From Capitulum mitella (taxonomy: Eukaryota; Arthropoda; Thecostraca; Pollicipedomorpha; Pollicipedidae), in contig CP099853.1 of assembly GCA_030062745.1 (NCBI GenBank), positions 3,286,001 to 3,350,000 on the forward strand: 64,000 bases of DNA, written 5' to 3'. A program made the translations under genes and the position numbers. Shown piece after piece: positions 22,675-35,783 of the stretch (position 1 is its first letter; the number at the start of each line of letters is the position of its first letter). The notes under the pieces were generated by a model that was given only the letters and a program-made list of their open reading frames with translations, had not been told where the DNA came from and ran no database searches.

Positions 22675-23880
22675 GTTGAAACGTGGCACAGTAAATTCGC
22701 TTCTCAGAAATTTCGGGGGGCCTTTGTAAGAAATCTTTATAAGCGGGCTTCGTTATGGCCACAAAACAAAACAAATACACGCACACTTAAACCAAAATAT
22801 ACGGATTATCAAAATGCGGGATAAAAGCAAAGAACAACAATAGGTTTCTTTTTGCCATAATTGCTCGTGACAATCGTAGGCAATGTTGAGGTCGGAAACT
22901 TGAAATCCCAAACAATTTCGCTTTTCTTGAGCGTAGGATTCGCTTTCTCAGTTGCCTGTGACATCTCAACTTTCTTTTGCATTACTCTGTTCGTTGCTCG
23001 GTACATTCATCGTGGCACGAGCTCACTCACAGGAGAAATATTTGGATGCGTTTGCCCGGCCCGTTCGTCGCGTCATTATCGTACCAGCATGCTGCTCTCG
23101 CTGCCGATCTAGTGATTTGACTTCTCACTGGTGGATGCAAAAACTGCCCACCCGTCATGTTCTTCTGCTCATGACATCTCCGGCATTGAAGGTAGGTCGA
23201 GGAAATTTTATCTGTCTTATTATCAACTCCTATTGTTTTGCCGCTTTAAATTTCAGCATCGTTCGATAACTTTTGTCACTACAGCGCGGCAAAGACGAGA
23301 GGCCGATCGCGCGGCCTTTCCTTCGTCGAGGACGGTCGGCCGCACACGTGTCGGACCGAAGGAAGGGTATAATTTTGTGTATGAAGTAGGTTCTGCCGGA
23401 CAGCCAGCTGCATAAAATCGTCAGATACAACACTGTAAGGAGAAAGGTGGCCGCTGTATCCGCTCCGTTGGCTTGGTTGCTGAAGCAGCAGTTAGTTGTC
23501 TACGACAATATGCTCAAGACACGACAGCGATAGGCGACGATGGTGTGACTGACGAACTGGCGACGATGATAAAGTAAGCATTTGCATTGGTTAAACGGCC
23601 AAGGGCGGCATTCGTCCACCGGGGCCATTTTTCGATCACGGCAGCGACAGCGAGCATCCCGTGGTCCGCCCGGTACGCACACTTCGGGCTGTGAGCAGTG
23701 GCCGCCGGCTGGTCGCAGTGGGACCAGGCCAGACGGCAAGCGCTCCCGCTGTTTTGCCTGGGTCAGGAGGGCCGGCGGAGGTGTCGAGTGGCAGGGACAG
23801 CGACGTCTGGCACAGAGAACCGAGACAAGCCCCGCCCGCGCGGCGGCGGAGGAGCGTCAGCACAGCAGGTCAAGTCGGAG
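22675..23880. other. No confident gene; upstream part of a Ty3 relic possible
   Basis: Short open frames only. 23280-23880 is CpG-rich and leads into the gag-like frame of the Ty3/gypsy relic, so it may contain its 5' untranslated region or LTR. No paired LTR, primer-binding site or polypurine tract was identified. Confidence 0.35.
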
Positions 23881-26060
23881 GATAATGTGATGGAAAAATG
23901 CCTATCGTTGTTTCAGCACCTGTCTGAAACGCCCAGAGATCCCAAGCCCGAGCGCGTCAAGTTCCGTAGATGCCGTCGGAGGGTCGATGAATCTGTGGCC
24001 ACGTTTTGACCAATCTGAGGGAACAAAGCAAGTTTTGTGTATTTGGAGTCCTGGAGAATGACATGATACGGGACCGGTTTATGGTGCTATACTTTTCTGG
24101 TCGTCTCCGCGATCACCTCTGTGCCGAGAACCACCTTACTCTGCATCGTCTGGAGCCCATAGCACTGTCTGAGGACTGAGCGGTGCGCCGATAGCGGCTG
24201 TTGGGAAGAGGAGGTGGAGGGATGCACACAGTTCCGTCAGCTGAGCCGGCGGAGGTGGCTTCTGCGATACGGAAAAAGCACCAGTTCGGGTAAGACGAAT
24301 GTCGAAAGGTAGGTGCTGCGATGCTTGTGGACTTCAGGACCGTATTTAGACCGGTGAGATGCGGCCAGAAAAGGAACACATATGCAGGAAATGTGGAATC
24401 CTCGGACATCTTGCTGTTAGATGTCGTCAGAGGTAGGTTAGATCAATAAGTGCTATTGAGTCGGACAAAGTGCAAGTTCTTGCTATTGATCAGAATAACG
24501 CTGACTTGAAAGTGAAGGTTAAGATGGGAGTCTGTTGGGCGGATATGCTAGTGGAGACCGGTGCAGCCGTATGGATCATTCAACGACAGATATATTGAAC
24601 GAATAGATGCGTTACATTCTTCTGCAGCCCGTGACAGCCAGCCTGCAGACGTACGGAGGAGACCCACTGGCGGTGGCTCAAGTCATCGCGACCACGGAAG
24701 AGCCGGGAGACGGGCGAGCCTGCCAGAGCCGTCTGTACGCGTGTTGACGACCCGGCTCCGCGTCAGGGACCTACAAAGAAGTCTGGCAGTCATCAGTTCG
24801 ACTGAGTGCGCGGTGGACCAGCATGTGACCAGCGCAGAGTGAGTGAGGCCGGCGGGTGAGGCGAGACTGCTCTGCCACCCATTAAGGGTCTCGTTTACAA
24901 GGTCCAGATGCATGAAGACGCCGTCCCGGTGCCGTAAACGCTGTTTCCATTGCCATTTGCTCTTCGAGATGAGAGACGGATCTGATCTGAGATCTGTTAC
25001 GCCATCTGCAGGACCTCGAGAACCAGCAGATCATCAGGAGGGTTAACAGATCGTCGTGGATTTCTCCGATCGTGATCCCCAGGTATCGACCGGTTTAGCT
25101 CAGACTTTGTGTTGATCTCCGCGAAGTCAGCAAGGCAGTATCAACCAGCGGGTATCCATTACCTGACATGCAGATGTTGGACCGATTGGCTGGAGCGCAA
25201 GTGCTCTCGACCCTGGGTACGAAAGCGGCTTATCAGCTCATGGTTCAGGATGAGTCCAGTGGCTTTATTGCGAATGTCATTCACGTGAACGTATTCTGTT
25301 CCCGGAGGCGTTGTTCCGGCATCCGATCCCTACCTAGCTGCTTCCAGGACGTGACGGAAACAATCCTGCGAGGACTGACAGGCACCAAAGTCCGCTTCGA
25401 TGACGTCATCGTGGTAGGACGCACGCACGAGGAGCACTACGCTGTTGAGCGCTGTGCTGGCGCGGCTGAACAACTACAGAGTGCCTTTGGACATGGACAA
25501 GTGTCACTTCGGTGTGAGCCGCACAGACTTCCTGGGCTTCTCAGTGTCCTGTGACGGAGTGGCGGTGAATCCCCACCAAGTCCAGGCCCTGCGGGACACG
25601 AAGCCTCCAGGTTAGATCTCTTAGGTCTAACTCTACACAGCTTCCGGCAGTGGTGGGGCTGTTTGACTTTTACAGCAGGTTCATTCACAAATGCAGCTCA
25701 AGGGTGAGAGCTGCCGGAACACGGAAGGACGCCCCAAAGTTCAAGTGGACGCCAGCGGTGGACGCAAGTGTTCAGGGAGATCAGAGATGTGATTCTGACG
25801 AGTTCCGTCCAAGTGGTGTATGGTCCGACTCTGCCCGCTGCCGTGACAACGGACGCCAGTGACGTGGACATCGGGGCGGTGCTGACCCAGCCGCATCAAG
25901 AAGGCGAGTGAGTGGTGGCATCCAGCACGCCGTCGGAGGCGCAGCGTCGCTCCGGCAGCACCGAAGGGGAGGCGTTGGCCTGTCTGGGCAATTGAAAAGT
26001 GTCGCAGGCAACTGTAGGGTAGGGAGTTTGTTCTGAGAACAGATCACTTGTGTAGCAGAC
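23881..26060 (+). pseudogene. Ty3/gypsy-type retrotransposon gag-pol relic
   Basis: In order: a gag-like frame (about 23891-24180, including MEKCLSLFQHL and a LTLHRLEPIALS-type end); a CCHC zinc knuckle CRKCGILGHLAVRC; an aspartic protease core ADMLVETGAAVWII near 24540-24580; a reverse transcriptase start with ENQQIIRRVN-SSWISPIVI, then CVDLREVSKAV, YPLPDMQMLDRLAGAQVLSTL and KVRFDDVIVVGRTHEEHY (the YLDD site altered to RFDD); a thumb with KCHFGVSRTDFLGFSVSCDG; and RNase H with VTTDASDVDIGAVLTQPHQ near 25850-25910. Live elements copy RNA to DNA in cytoplasmic particles. The parts are scattered over all three frames with stops, and the protease Asp is Glu, so this copy is dead. Integrase and LTRs were not found. 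Confidence 0.85.
24383..24424 (+). pseudogene. Gag CCHC zinc knuckle within the Ty3 relic
   Basis: The 14 residues CRKCGILGHLAVRC fit C-X2-C-X4-H-X4-C exactly. This motif packages retroelement RNA. It survives intact although the neighbouring frames are broken, and it fixes the gag/pol boundary shortly upstream of the protease remnant. Confidence 0.85.
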
Positions 26061-26567
26061 TGTCTTGTCTGGTGCTCCGTTGCCTCGTGGCACTGTTCAT
26101 TTGCGGGCCAGCTGCCAGGGCTTCAGACTCCCTGAGTTTCTGCACGTTAGACGCAGTGTACAGAGCTCAGTTAACAGCCGAGGCCGCGGTCGGCCCAGCT
26201 CTCTCGCAGGTCGGATGCATGGCCAAATTTTCTTCGGTCAAAGAGCGTTTTTGCTCTAAAATGAGAATCTTATGTATGTTATCTTTTGTACCATTTCCGT
26301 AAACCGAGAGGCGGCACCTGACCTGCGAGAGAACTGAAGGTGTCACAAGAGTGTTAATGGCGCCGTCGGGTGGATGGCGTCGCACATGTGAGAAGCCAGC
26401 TTGTGTTCCCATGCTGCGGCGATTGATGAGTGCCACGTGTGCATCCCACAATGTACTGTCGAAATTAAGTCCAACATTTTTTATCTTGTTGCATGGAAAA
26501 GATGGTGACGTCTAAGTGACTAGAAAATTGTAAAGCCTGGGAGAATTTTAGCCATTTCCAAAAGTGA
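26061..26567. other. No confident gene; possible tail of RNase H region
   Basis: The first few dozen bases after 26040 may extend the RNase H end (text LRTDHL). Beyond that no retroelement domain or other gene was recognised. Confidence 0.3.
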
Positions 26568-26830
26568 TTACCTAAGTTTTTGCCGCAATGACATTGAGGG
26601 CGTTCCTGTCAAACCATTTGTCGGAAACTGCAAGGCTGGCTCCCGTGCGAGAGATGAGTTCCGCAAGGTCACTCTTATTGTCTGAGACCATGACTTGCTG
26701 TCATCAGCGTATTGCACGACGTTTGGATATTGCGCGGTCTCCGTTCCTTCAGAGAACAACAGGCTGTGTTCAGGGTTCACTAAATAACAGGAGCCCCAGG
26801 GCTGAACTTTTCAAGCATGTTTTTCATCAT
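26568..26830 (-). pseudogene. LINE reverse transcriptase fragment (CR1/jockey-like)
   Basis: On the minus strand one frame reads SALGLLLFS, close to the GSVLGPLLFS motif of non-LTR reverse transcriptases. A second frame shortly after reads PNVVQYADDS, the catalytic YADD motif with its usual lead-in, and NGLTG may be the NGLxLN motif. At least one frame change and one stop lie between them. No flanking domains or poly-A/3' repeat were found. Only about 250 bp survive, so clade assignment is a guess. Confidence 0.5.
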
Positions 26831-27511
26831 CTAACAGAATGAAAGCCTAGCGAAGGTTTCAGTTAAAATGTTCGGTACATAATGCCGCTCCTTCGTTGAT
26901 TTTTGTTTTTCTTCAAGATCGTAACAATTGCTAGCATCCGACGACTGAACAAGGTTAAAGGTAGCCCAGGTTACAATGGAAATAGAACCGGATCTCCCTG
27001 TTCCACCAACTGACAACCCGTGGTGATGTCCTTGATTAGTTTAGTGGTCAATTACAGCGGCCAATTATTGGTCAATTACAGGTCAATAGCTGCATCCACG
27101 AGCCTGACCAGTCCACTCACGTTGCACAGGAGGGGGGGGGGGGGAGGTGTATCGATCACCTTCAGCACCGCTTATGCTAGACACAGCATCAGCATTTACA
27201 CTGAATATCAATGGTGGACGGCTGTTTGGTACGGTCGTTTTTGCTCGGAAGCGTGTATTTGACTCGCTTCCCTGAACGGAAATTGGAAAGCCCAGCCGAT
27301 GTCGCTAAATTCGTTATAAACAAAATTACCAGCGGAGATCCATATCTCTTTAGAGGGCTGTAGCCCCCTCAGTCTCCAAAATAGCATGGCATCAAGGATG
27401 ATATTTGCAAAATGAGGTCACACTGGAGGTATTGTTTTCCTAGTTCAGCACCAGTGTCTTTGCTTAGAGGCGATTGTTGAGATAACCTCGTGTCTGATTA
27501 AGAGAGGTCTC
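26831..27511. other. No confident gene
   Basis: Short open frames on both strands, a G-run at 27131-27144, and no domain recognised. The sequence runs up to the TTAC target site of TTAA-1 copy B. Confidence 0.4.
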
Positions 27512-27515
27512 TTAC

Positions 27516-28727
27516 CCCTAATCCCGGAGGGCTAGACGGTATAGTCGATTCCCGGCAGGGGAGGGGCGGATTCGGCCCCCCCCCCCCTGAGATCTCGAGA
27601 ACTACACATCCGATTTCATCGCAACAAACGGCAATCGATTTCCCGCGACGTGAGAACATTTTTATAAAAAGAAATGTTCAAAATTTTAAAATGTGTGGAT
27701 ACAGGGGGCAAAAATGTCAAAATCAGGGGCATTTTTGGACTTCTTATAACTCCGTTGTTTACCTACCGATTTCAATGAAGCCGGTATGAATCGAGAGATT
27801 ATGGATAGGGCTTTTACATTGGATATTTATATCTGAAATTTTGAGAAAATTCATGGGCGTTCACAGGGTTTCAAAAATAGAGAGATTAGTTTTCCAACAA
27901 CTGAATGAACAAAAGCGGCAAAAACACTTTCTTGGCTTCTGCTAGTCATGCTATGCTGAAGAAGTACAAATCACATCACAATCTTTGTATAATGTTAGCA
28001 TAGGTGGTGCCAGGGACATGAAAAAGGGAAAGTGTCATGGTCACACGTTCTTCATATAAGCTTGTGACCTTTGACCTTAAATGACCTCCAGTGACCTTAG
28101 GGTCACTTGGAATGATCTCGCGTGCATTTAATATTATCTGTAAACGTTTGCAATCATTTGAATTCACTCTGTTTCGAAAATCTCATTTTATGGCTATTGC
28201 GATATAGGTACGCGCACTGACATTTTAGGTCATTGCTCCGTGACCCGGCCTGATATCAAGCTGAAACTTGGTACACAAGTAGAGGGCACCTTTCTACGTC
28301 ATATAGATGCCGGGTTTGGCATTTGAAAAAGAGCGCCGAAATTTTTGAAAAAAAAACAAGTTTTGACTTTTAACCTAGACCTGACCTTGTAAAGTGACCT
28401 CAGATGAACAAAATTACATCCGCACATTGCCCAGCTATTAAGCTATACATCCATGTAAAGCTTTAGGTTGTATCTTAAAAACTCCGTTTTTGGCAGTCAT
28501 TTTCCTTTTACCCTGAACATGGCCAAAAATGGCCTGAGGTGTCTCCCAAAAACGTTGCCTGGCTCCGCCCCTAAGCAAAAATGAATTTTGAAATTTTGTC
28601 ACGGCGCCTAGCAAGAATAGCTAGGAGAAGTGACCAAGTGTCGTGAAGTTGCGTTAAAAAGCCTGGAATTGGCAAGCAAAAAACCGAGGGGGGGCGGATT
28701 CTGCCCCTCCCCCTGCCTGGAATAGGG
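27516..28727 (+). mobile_element. TTAA-1 copy B with TTAC target duplication
   Basis: Starts CCCTAATCCCGG and ends CCTGGAATAGGG. The flanks are TTAC at 27512-27515 and TTAC at 28728-28731, so both sides carry the same non-standard tetranucleotide. The DR1 motif is present in the reverse sense (TGACCTTTGACCT) at 28065-28077. Internal order matches copies C and D. The terminal G/C palindromes are at about 27556-27589 and 28690-28714. No coding capacity. Confidence 0.85.
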
Positions 28728-28731
28728 TTAC

Positions 28732-31700
28732 CTAGCCCTCTGTCCATATTGACGACAAATAACTGGGATGACTTTGGGGCCAAAAGACGTAACGTATTTT
28801 TCGGCGTTTCTTAGCCATTCCATCCCATCCTCTTGTAACGCTTCGTAACGGTAAGCCAAGCCCCATTCCCTACAAAAGTTCGCGAAGCACAACCGCATCA
28901 TTTATTGCAATATGCGAGGGTAAAGAAACAGAAGCTAGAGTTACAATATTTGGTAGAGATAGCACATTTTAGTCTTTTAAGATATCGTCGTCCTTTCTGT
29001 TTGCTGCGGCGTTTTGTTACGTCCTGCGGCAAACTTTGACATTTCGTGCAAGCTAACGTGCAAGCGAGGCAAAAGGGAAAATTACCTCCCGCTAGCAGAA
29101 TGCCTCATTCAAACGCGACATTCCAGGAACAGACACTGCTGCCTAGAAGCACTGACTGAGTGTGAAAACAAAGGGCAAGCAGCAATGTTTGTCTGTTCGT
29201 TTTTTAGCTTCTTTTTCGACGCATCAGCTCGGATTGACCATTAGCGTCGTGGTCGGAAGCCGACTAGTGTTGCATCAGGCCGTGTGTCTCTTTAGGCGTC
29301 AGTCCAAAATTTCGCAAGCATCAATACGCACATGCGACCGTCTCCCAAACAGCAATACGACCTGCGTGAATTGGTCCTGTGAGCCATGTGGGCCCGTTGC
29401 CAGACGACCAATCTAACGCCGACCCGGCCATCGCCTGGGGCGATCGTCCGCCCAGCTGGCAAGCGGACGGCGCGCCAAGGGACCGTTCCTACTGGTCAAG
29501 TGCGAGCATTTTACGGACGTATCGTGAACAGGACGTTAACGGAACGTATTTGGAACGTAAAGAAAACATTTTTAGTTCGAAAATTCTCGCGAGAGCGGTT
29601 TACGCGCGCGGATCGAAGAATGTGAAACGGTGCTGGTTGACTGCGTAAAACGTTGGCAAATGATCGTTTTGCGAACAATAGCGTAAGCTTTCAAAGATGA
29701 ATTGAACATATTTCTTTCGCTCATCTGAACGTCAGAGCAGCGTTTTACTTCCTTCAACATCATTCTGCGTCGGTGAGATGTAACAGGAAGACTTTTTGGT
29801 TATCAAAGGACATTTCTGTACGTATGACAGTAGATATAATACAAACAAGCAATGGAACAACAGCGTGTACGCACGTCGGCGGCGGACCGCGCTCTGCGCC
29901 AGACCGGTCACTGGAGCACAAATCTGACCTCTCAAAGGTCCATGACGTCACCTCGCCTTGGGCGGTCGACAACCACCGCCCGGCCCGGCCCGGCCCGGTA
30001 TCCAGCTGGCCCGGGATAACGACGCCACAATAACCTGCCTCAGCCGCATAAATATCTGTTCAGCTATGTTCAGTACACTTCGTCGCATCCATAAGTGCAT
30101 TACTGCTAGTGATGCATGCCTAAAAGTGCGTCTGTATCGGCCATGTCGATCAGCCATGACATTGGAACTGAGGTGAACCAACTCCAACTGAATGCCTTTT
30201 TCTTTGTCTTACAACTGTAGCATGAATGCGTGGAAGTGGGTGGCGTTGGGATCATAGTCCATGCCAAGCCGAAGTCGTTGCCAACCCCCCCCCCCGCTGT
30301 CACCTGATCTTCTCGCCCTCAAGCGTCCCCAAATATTGAGTGATTTTGCCCCAGGCGCCGCTCCAGATAACGCTGAACAATCTTTATCGTGCCGTGGAAC
30401 TCCACGGCTCCCCGTGACTGGCCGGCAGGTCTCGCCGCTGCCATCCCGCTCTTGTCCCTTTGCGCTCTGTATTTTCTGAACGTTCCGTTTACGTTACGTT
30501 CCGCATATGTTAAGAAGATTCTCCTCTCCTTCGCGTACTAGTGAGAACCGGTCGTAGAAAGGAATGCCCGCGCAGGACGGGGATATCGGCACCGCCTCCA
30601 AATTACTGCCGCCAAGTAACAGGCGGCAAGTCTGTGCGAAGTAATGAATGACAGTTGCAAACACAAACCGCAAGACGGCCCAACCCCCCATTGACCCTGA
30701 GCGCAGTCAGGTGACGCGGCTAGCGAACGGCTGCAACGGGTCCCAGCCCTGGGATGTCATCCCTTTATCAGTCATGGGAGATGGATATCACTGACGTCAC
30801 ATTTCTAGACAGTTCTGGCGCTGTTCTTGCCGCATCATTCATATCAGAATTTACCGTAGCTGTGCACCGTTTTGTGGCATTCTTATCCTGCTGCTTCAAG
30901 TCATGTATTACTGGCTTCACCGAGTTCGTGAGTCTTCCGATGGATTCGTGCGGGGAAACCAAAACAGACGACAGTACGGTCCAAGGCCGTCACTAACAGC
31001 TGCCGCAAAAACACTGCAACATACTTGACGTATCACAAAAACACAGCCACACATGTCCCAGCTCGCGCCGAATCAGCTCGCAGTCGAAGCAGATCCCACC
31101 TAAGTATCTATCGACTTAAGCAAGCAAGATCAAGGTTTTGCTCCATGGCTATTCGCACAGCGAGCAGCAGAAAGACTCCCGGTTTATCGTTCTTCAGGCT
31201 CACAGATGATCTGGGAACTATCGTATTAGGTCAGGTCTTGAAGACTTTTCCGAGAGATATATTTAGTAGGGATGCCTTGCAAACCAAGGAATAAGGTTCT
31301 TAGTCTACTTAGGGACCTTGGGAAAATATAATGAGTGGAAAGGGCAAATTGGCATGGATCTGCACGGCACAATTTGACACGCCATACAGAGCAAACGGTG
31401 AAAGTTAGGCGGAAACAGCTTTGCGTCTTTTTTAATTAAGGATTACACTATCCTAAAGTCATCGTTAAATTGCATCATCTATTTCTGGTCAGAAAATGCG
31501 ACATTTCAGTTGCATTTCACCACTAAGTGCAATGGCCGTTTAGGTCTGTGAATACCAGTGATATGCGCCTACGTCATGGAACGGTCAAATCGCCGGATCG
31601 CTGTACCTGGTATATAAGGCCTTGGGTCCAAGCCCCGCCTCCATACAAATATTAGAAGTCTATCCGCCGTCTATCCTGCTTCTTCGTCCTGGCGGATGGC

Positions 31701-32267
31701 CGAACATGCGGCGGACTGGCACCATTCTCACGTGTTCCCGAGCTATTGAGCTCGAAAGACACACGAGTTTCAGTAGCAGGTCAAGAATACTTCATTATGT
31801 AATTCTCGCCTGGCAGCGATCCGTTACCGCTAAGCCGTCTTGACCTCCCTATGGTAAGCTGCCCACATATTTCACGTGCCACCGTCCATCCGTTGTCGTC
31901 TGACAGACCGTTTCCCTCTAACGGCCAGGGTTGTCAAATCAAGCAGATTTCCCCAAAGTTGAGAAAATGTTAAAATCCCGAATTGCTCAGCAATTGAGAG
32001 ATAAATCCAATCTAAAGGTCTCTGGGTGTGCGGAGCGGCTCCCTATCTCTATCCCTTATCCCTGTCCCTGTAATCACTCGTACGTTTTTCAGGGACGACT
32101 CTTGGTTCTAGCCGAGACTATGAGGTAAGATGTCGCAATTGGCACCGATAACAAAGGAGTGGTCCAGATTCTTCTCTCACCTGAGAACATCCACTGTCAC
32201 AAAGTTAATCTCCGTAAAAAACAACATCCCTATGTAACAAAGTTTACGTCATGGCTTAAAAGTTCCC
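28732..32267. other. Long gene-poor stretch, no confident gene
   Basis: No frame has recognised domains or consistent splice structure. Visible oddities: a CCCGG run around 29982-29999, CpG-rich 29390-29600, a TATA-box-like TATATAAG at 31611-31618 preceding a short open frame (31622-31843) of no known family, and AGGTCA-type hexamers. Host regulatory DNA or old repeats are both possible. Confidence 0.35.
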
Positions 32268-34290
32268 GTATCATGAAACCTTCAAATTTCAATGTTTTCC
32301 ATTCTAAATCGTAGAGGTTTCCCTTCAAAACCCTTTGGTTTGTTAAGACTATCTAAGGCTACCAGATGCCCTCAGCCCTGGTTCCCACAGTCGACACCGA
32401 AGGGAATTAGACAAAGACGCCTGAAAACGCATTAACGCCTTCAGTAGATCAGTCATGCCGCAGTGCCGCTAGGTGAATCATATCTGTAATGTTAAACGAT
32501 ACTTCCTTCTTCCAGTCCTAAAATAGCTTACATCCGCGGAAACTTCTGAGCTCTTGCATCCGCCTTACATCAGCTAGTTCTATGAATTGCGTGCTTTCTC
32601 ATGCTCATTCATTGGCTAAAGCCTGCTAGTCTTCCCAGAATATTCGGATTACAAAAGGCCTCCTGATTGGCTGTATATGATAACATAATTCCATCATCCC
32701 TTTTCATCATTTCCATTTGTTGACAGTATATAAGCAGACCCGGCTTTTGCTCAGTATGCTTAACCCTATCCCGGAGGGCGAGACGGTTTGGTCGATTCCC
32801 GGCAGGGAGGTGGATTGGGCCTCTCACCGAGATCTCGAGAACTACACATCCGATTTCATCGCAACAAACGGCAGTCGATTTGCCATGACGTGATCTACAT
32901 TTTTATGAAAAGAAATTTTGAAAATTTTGAAAGGAGTGGATACAGGGGGAAAAAGTGTCAAAATCAGGGATACTTTTTGACTTTTTATAACTCCGTTGTC
33001 TACAGACCGATTTCGACGAAACTGGCATAAATCGAGAGATTGTGGATAGGACTTTTTCCATTGGTAAACACATCTGAAATTTTGCGAAATTCATGGGCGT
33101 TCCAGGGTTTCAAAAATAGGAGGATTAGTTTTCTAACAACTGAATGAACAAAAGAGGCAAACATCCTTTTTCGGCTTCTGCTAGTCATGTTATACTAAAG
33201 AAGTACACATCGCATTACAATGTTTGTATAATGTTAGCATAGGCGGTGCCAGGGACATGAAAAAGGGGACCTGTCATGGTCACACGTTTCTCAGATCAGC
33301 TTGTGACCTTTGACCTTAAATGGCCTCTAGTGGCCTTGGGGTCACTCGGAATGATCTCGTGTGCATTTGATATTATCTGTAAACGTTTTCAATCATTTCA
33401 ATTTGATCTATTTCAAAAATTTAATTTCATGGCTATTGCGATATACGATGAGATATTCGATATAGGGTACGTTCACAGACATTTTAGGTCATAGCTCCGT
33501 GACCCGACCTGATATCAAGCTGAAGCTTGGTACACAAGTAGAGGGCTCCCTTCTACGTCATAGATATTCCGGGTTTGGCATTTGAAAAAAACTGCGCCGA
33601 AATTACTGCGAAAAAACAAATTTTAATTTTTGACATTGACCTGACCTTGCAAAATGACCTCAGATAAAGAAAATTATATCTGCACATTGCCCAACTATTT
33701 AGCTATAAATCCATATAAATTTTTAAGCTCTATTTTTGAAAACTCTGTTTTCGGCAGACATTTTCCTTTTACCCTCAACATGGCCAAAAATGGCCCGAGG
33801 AGTCTCCCAAAAACGTTGCCTGGCTCCGCCCCTGAGCAAAAACGAATTTTGAAATTTTGTCACGGCGCGTAGCAAAAACAGCTAGAAAAAGTGATCAAGT
33901 TTCGTGGAGCTGCGTTAAAAAGCCTGGAATTGGCAAGCAAAGAAAACCCAGGGAGGCGGATTCAGCCCCCTGCCGGGAATAGGGTTAAGCTCAAGCTCAG
34001 GCTCAGTGATACTCTGGGTGGAAGACTGGTGGTGTTCGTGGTGTTTGTGTGGGGAGTGACCGCATACATAGTGTTACTGCGAAAGCGGCCGTACATTTAG
34101 TGCCATTGGGTGAAAAAAGATAATATAGTGTTAGTGAGGAACATATATTCGTCTCTGATCCGCTGCCGAGTAACTAATGTGTAAAGGCTGCTAAGTGTAA
34201 GAACCGACTAACTAAGTGCAAGAACCGAGGCGATAGAAAAGACTGGCGCAAATGAGGTCGCCAATAGTCAGACTATCACGCTAGACAGAA
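32268..34290 (+). repeat. Repeat R3 copy 1, interrupted by TTAA-1 copy C
   Basis: 32268-32759 and 33989-34290 are collinear with 56853-57650. Shared blocks include gaccgaa/ggaat-agacaaagacgcctgaaaa (32400-32430), aaacttctgag and cttacatcagctagt (32535-32580), and the right-hand block aggtcgccaatagt (34256-34269). The two halves here are separated by exactly one TTAA-1 element bounded by TTAA. A TATATAAG (32727-32734) lies just before the insertion. The family's class and ends are unknown. Confidence 0.65.
32764..33984 (+). mobile_element. TTAA-1 copy C, inserted into repeat R3
   Basis: TTAA at 32760-32763 and 33985-33988; ends CCCTATCCCGG and CCGGGAATAGGG. The DR1 (TGACCTTTGACCT) lies at 33304-33316. 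Terminal G/C tracts are shorter and more worn than in other copies. The host repeat R3 continues on both sides, which dates this insertion after R3. Confidence 0.85.
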
Positions 34291-35537
34291 ATCTGCGAAA
34301 CCTTAAGTCCCAAATACGTGGCTTTATCAAATCGTCGCCACCTTGACCGCTGTTGGTACTCTTTTTCTTGACCTTGACCTTTCCTCGGCGCCTTTGGGAG
34401 CCTTGCGAACAGGACATCTGCTTCTGACCGACTGGGTCCTGGGATCCCCACCGCGTGACGCAATTTTCCTGCCCGTCACTGCTGTGGCTCTGAGCCACCT
34501 GATTTCAGGCGGCTTCCCACCCATTTGCCAAACCGGAGTCAGGCCCACCTATCTTAACGTGATTTATCCCCCCCCCAGGCTTGACCTCTGGTTCAGCCTG
34601 GGCTTTGGACACCCTATTCCGTGCTCCTGCCCGCTACTTACGATTCGGTGCTTGGAAGAGGGGCTAGAAGCTGCCCTCCCCCTCCCCGATCCCAAAAACT
34701 GTTTGTCCGATTTCCTAGCAGAAGATGGTGTTTGATAGCCAATAGTTTCGAAAAAAAGTTTTGAGAATTTTGGAAGGAGGGATGGGGGGTCATATCGGGT
34801 ATAACTAGGGGTTTACTTAACCGAGCTTCCTCACCACATCTTATGAACGATTTTGCTCTGATTCATGTCATTCTGCCGACAGTTGATAGGTCTGTCACAT
34901 ATGTTAAGTAGAGTCCGATTTTCAAAATCAGTAGGTGTATCCAGGGCACATGAAAAGGTATAAACGCTTTTGAGACATCATGATTCATTCTACAACATAT
35001 CTTGAGTCTGGCGAGCTTATTTGTACTCGGAAAATATTTCCATATGTGTCACATGCCATATGGAATACATATGGCAAGTGTCCATAGGCGGATTAAGTTG
35101 CCAGGAAAAAGTGAGGTAACTTTCTGCATGGTAAATTGAGTCATAGTTTCCCAGAAAAAAAGAGGAAATAAGAGATGCTTTTCACATTGCCCAGGAGCCG
35201 CCTCTGATCTCAATTTTCACTAAAATATATGGCATTTGATCGTTATATATGCAAAACTTATAAAACTGACCACACAAATCTAGTCTGTTAGGCCCACTGA
35301 CGAGCACCCTAAAACGGATGCCTGGACACACCCCGGGCAGCATATATAACTGAGCTAGATGCGTAAATTGGGATAGATATGTCTATATCACACGTTAGCT
35401 TTGTTTTATTCATACAGAAGGTTATACTTTCGAATATTTGAAAGTGTACAGATTACAAATGTTTCTACCATCTAAACCGTCCGAAGCATTATAAAGGATC
35501 TCAAAATTCGCGTTTAAGTGTCCAGTAGATGACGCAC

Positions 35538-35540
<3 letters not shown>

Positions 35541-35577
<37 letters not shown>
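35541..35577. repeat. (TA)n microsatellite
   Basis: About 18 uninterrupted TA units inside the TIR element. Confidence 0.95.
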
Positions 35578-35578
<1 letters not shown>

Positions 35579-35742
35579 TGCCCAGCGATCCTAGGGAGTT
35601 GGGGCCCGAACCCCAAACACTTAGGGATTTTTTTACATTAGGCTATAACAATGACTGGAAAGGAGCAGTCTGAAATCCTATGTGCCCCCCGACCTCTCAA
35701 TAATTTTCGGGGATCTCCATGGTATATACTTATATACATGAC

Positions 35743-35745
<3 letters not shown>

Positions 35746-35780
<35 letters not shown>
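35746..35780. repeat. (TA)n microsatellite, second tract
   Basis: About 16 uninterrupted TA units some 170 bp after the first tract, in the same element. Confidence 0.95.

Positions 35781-35783
<3 letters not shown>

Noticed and set aside
25085..25115. ggtttagctcag resembling the start of a tRNA gene
   Set aside because: It lies within the reverse transcriptase coding relic and no tRNA fold follows.
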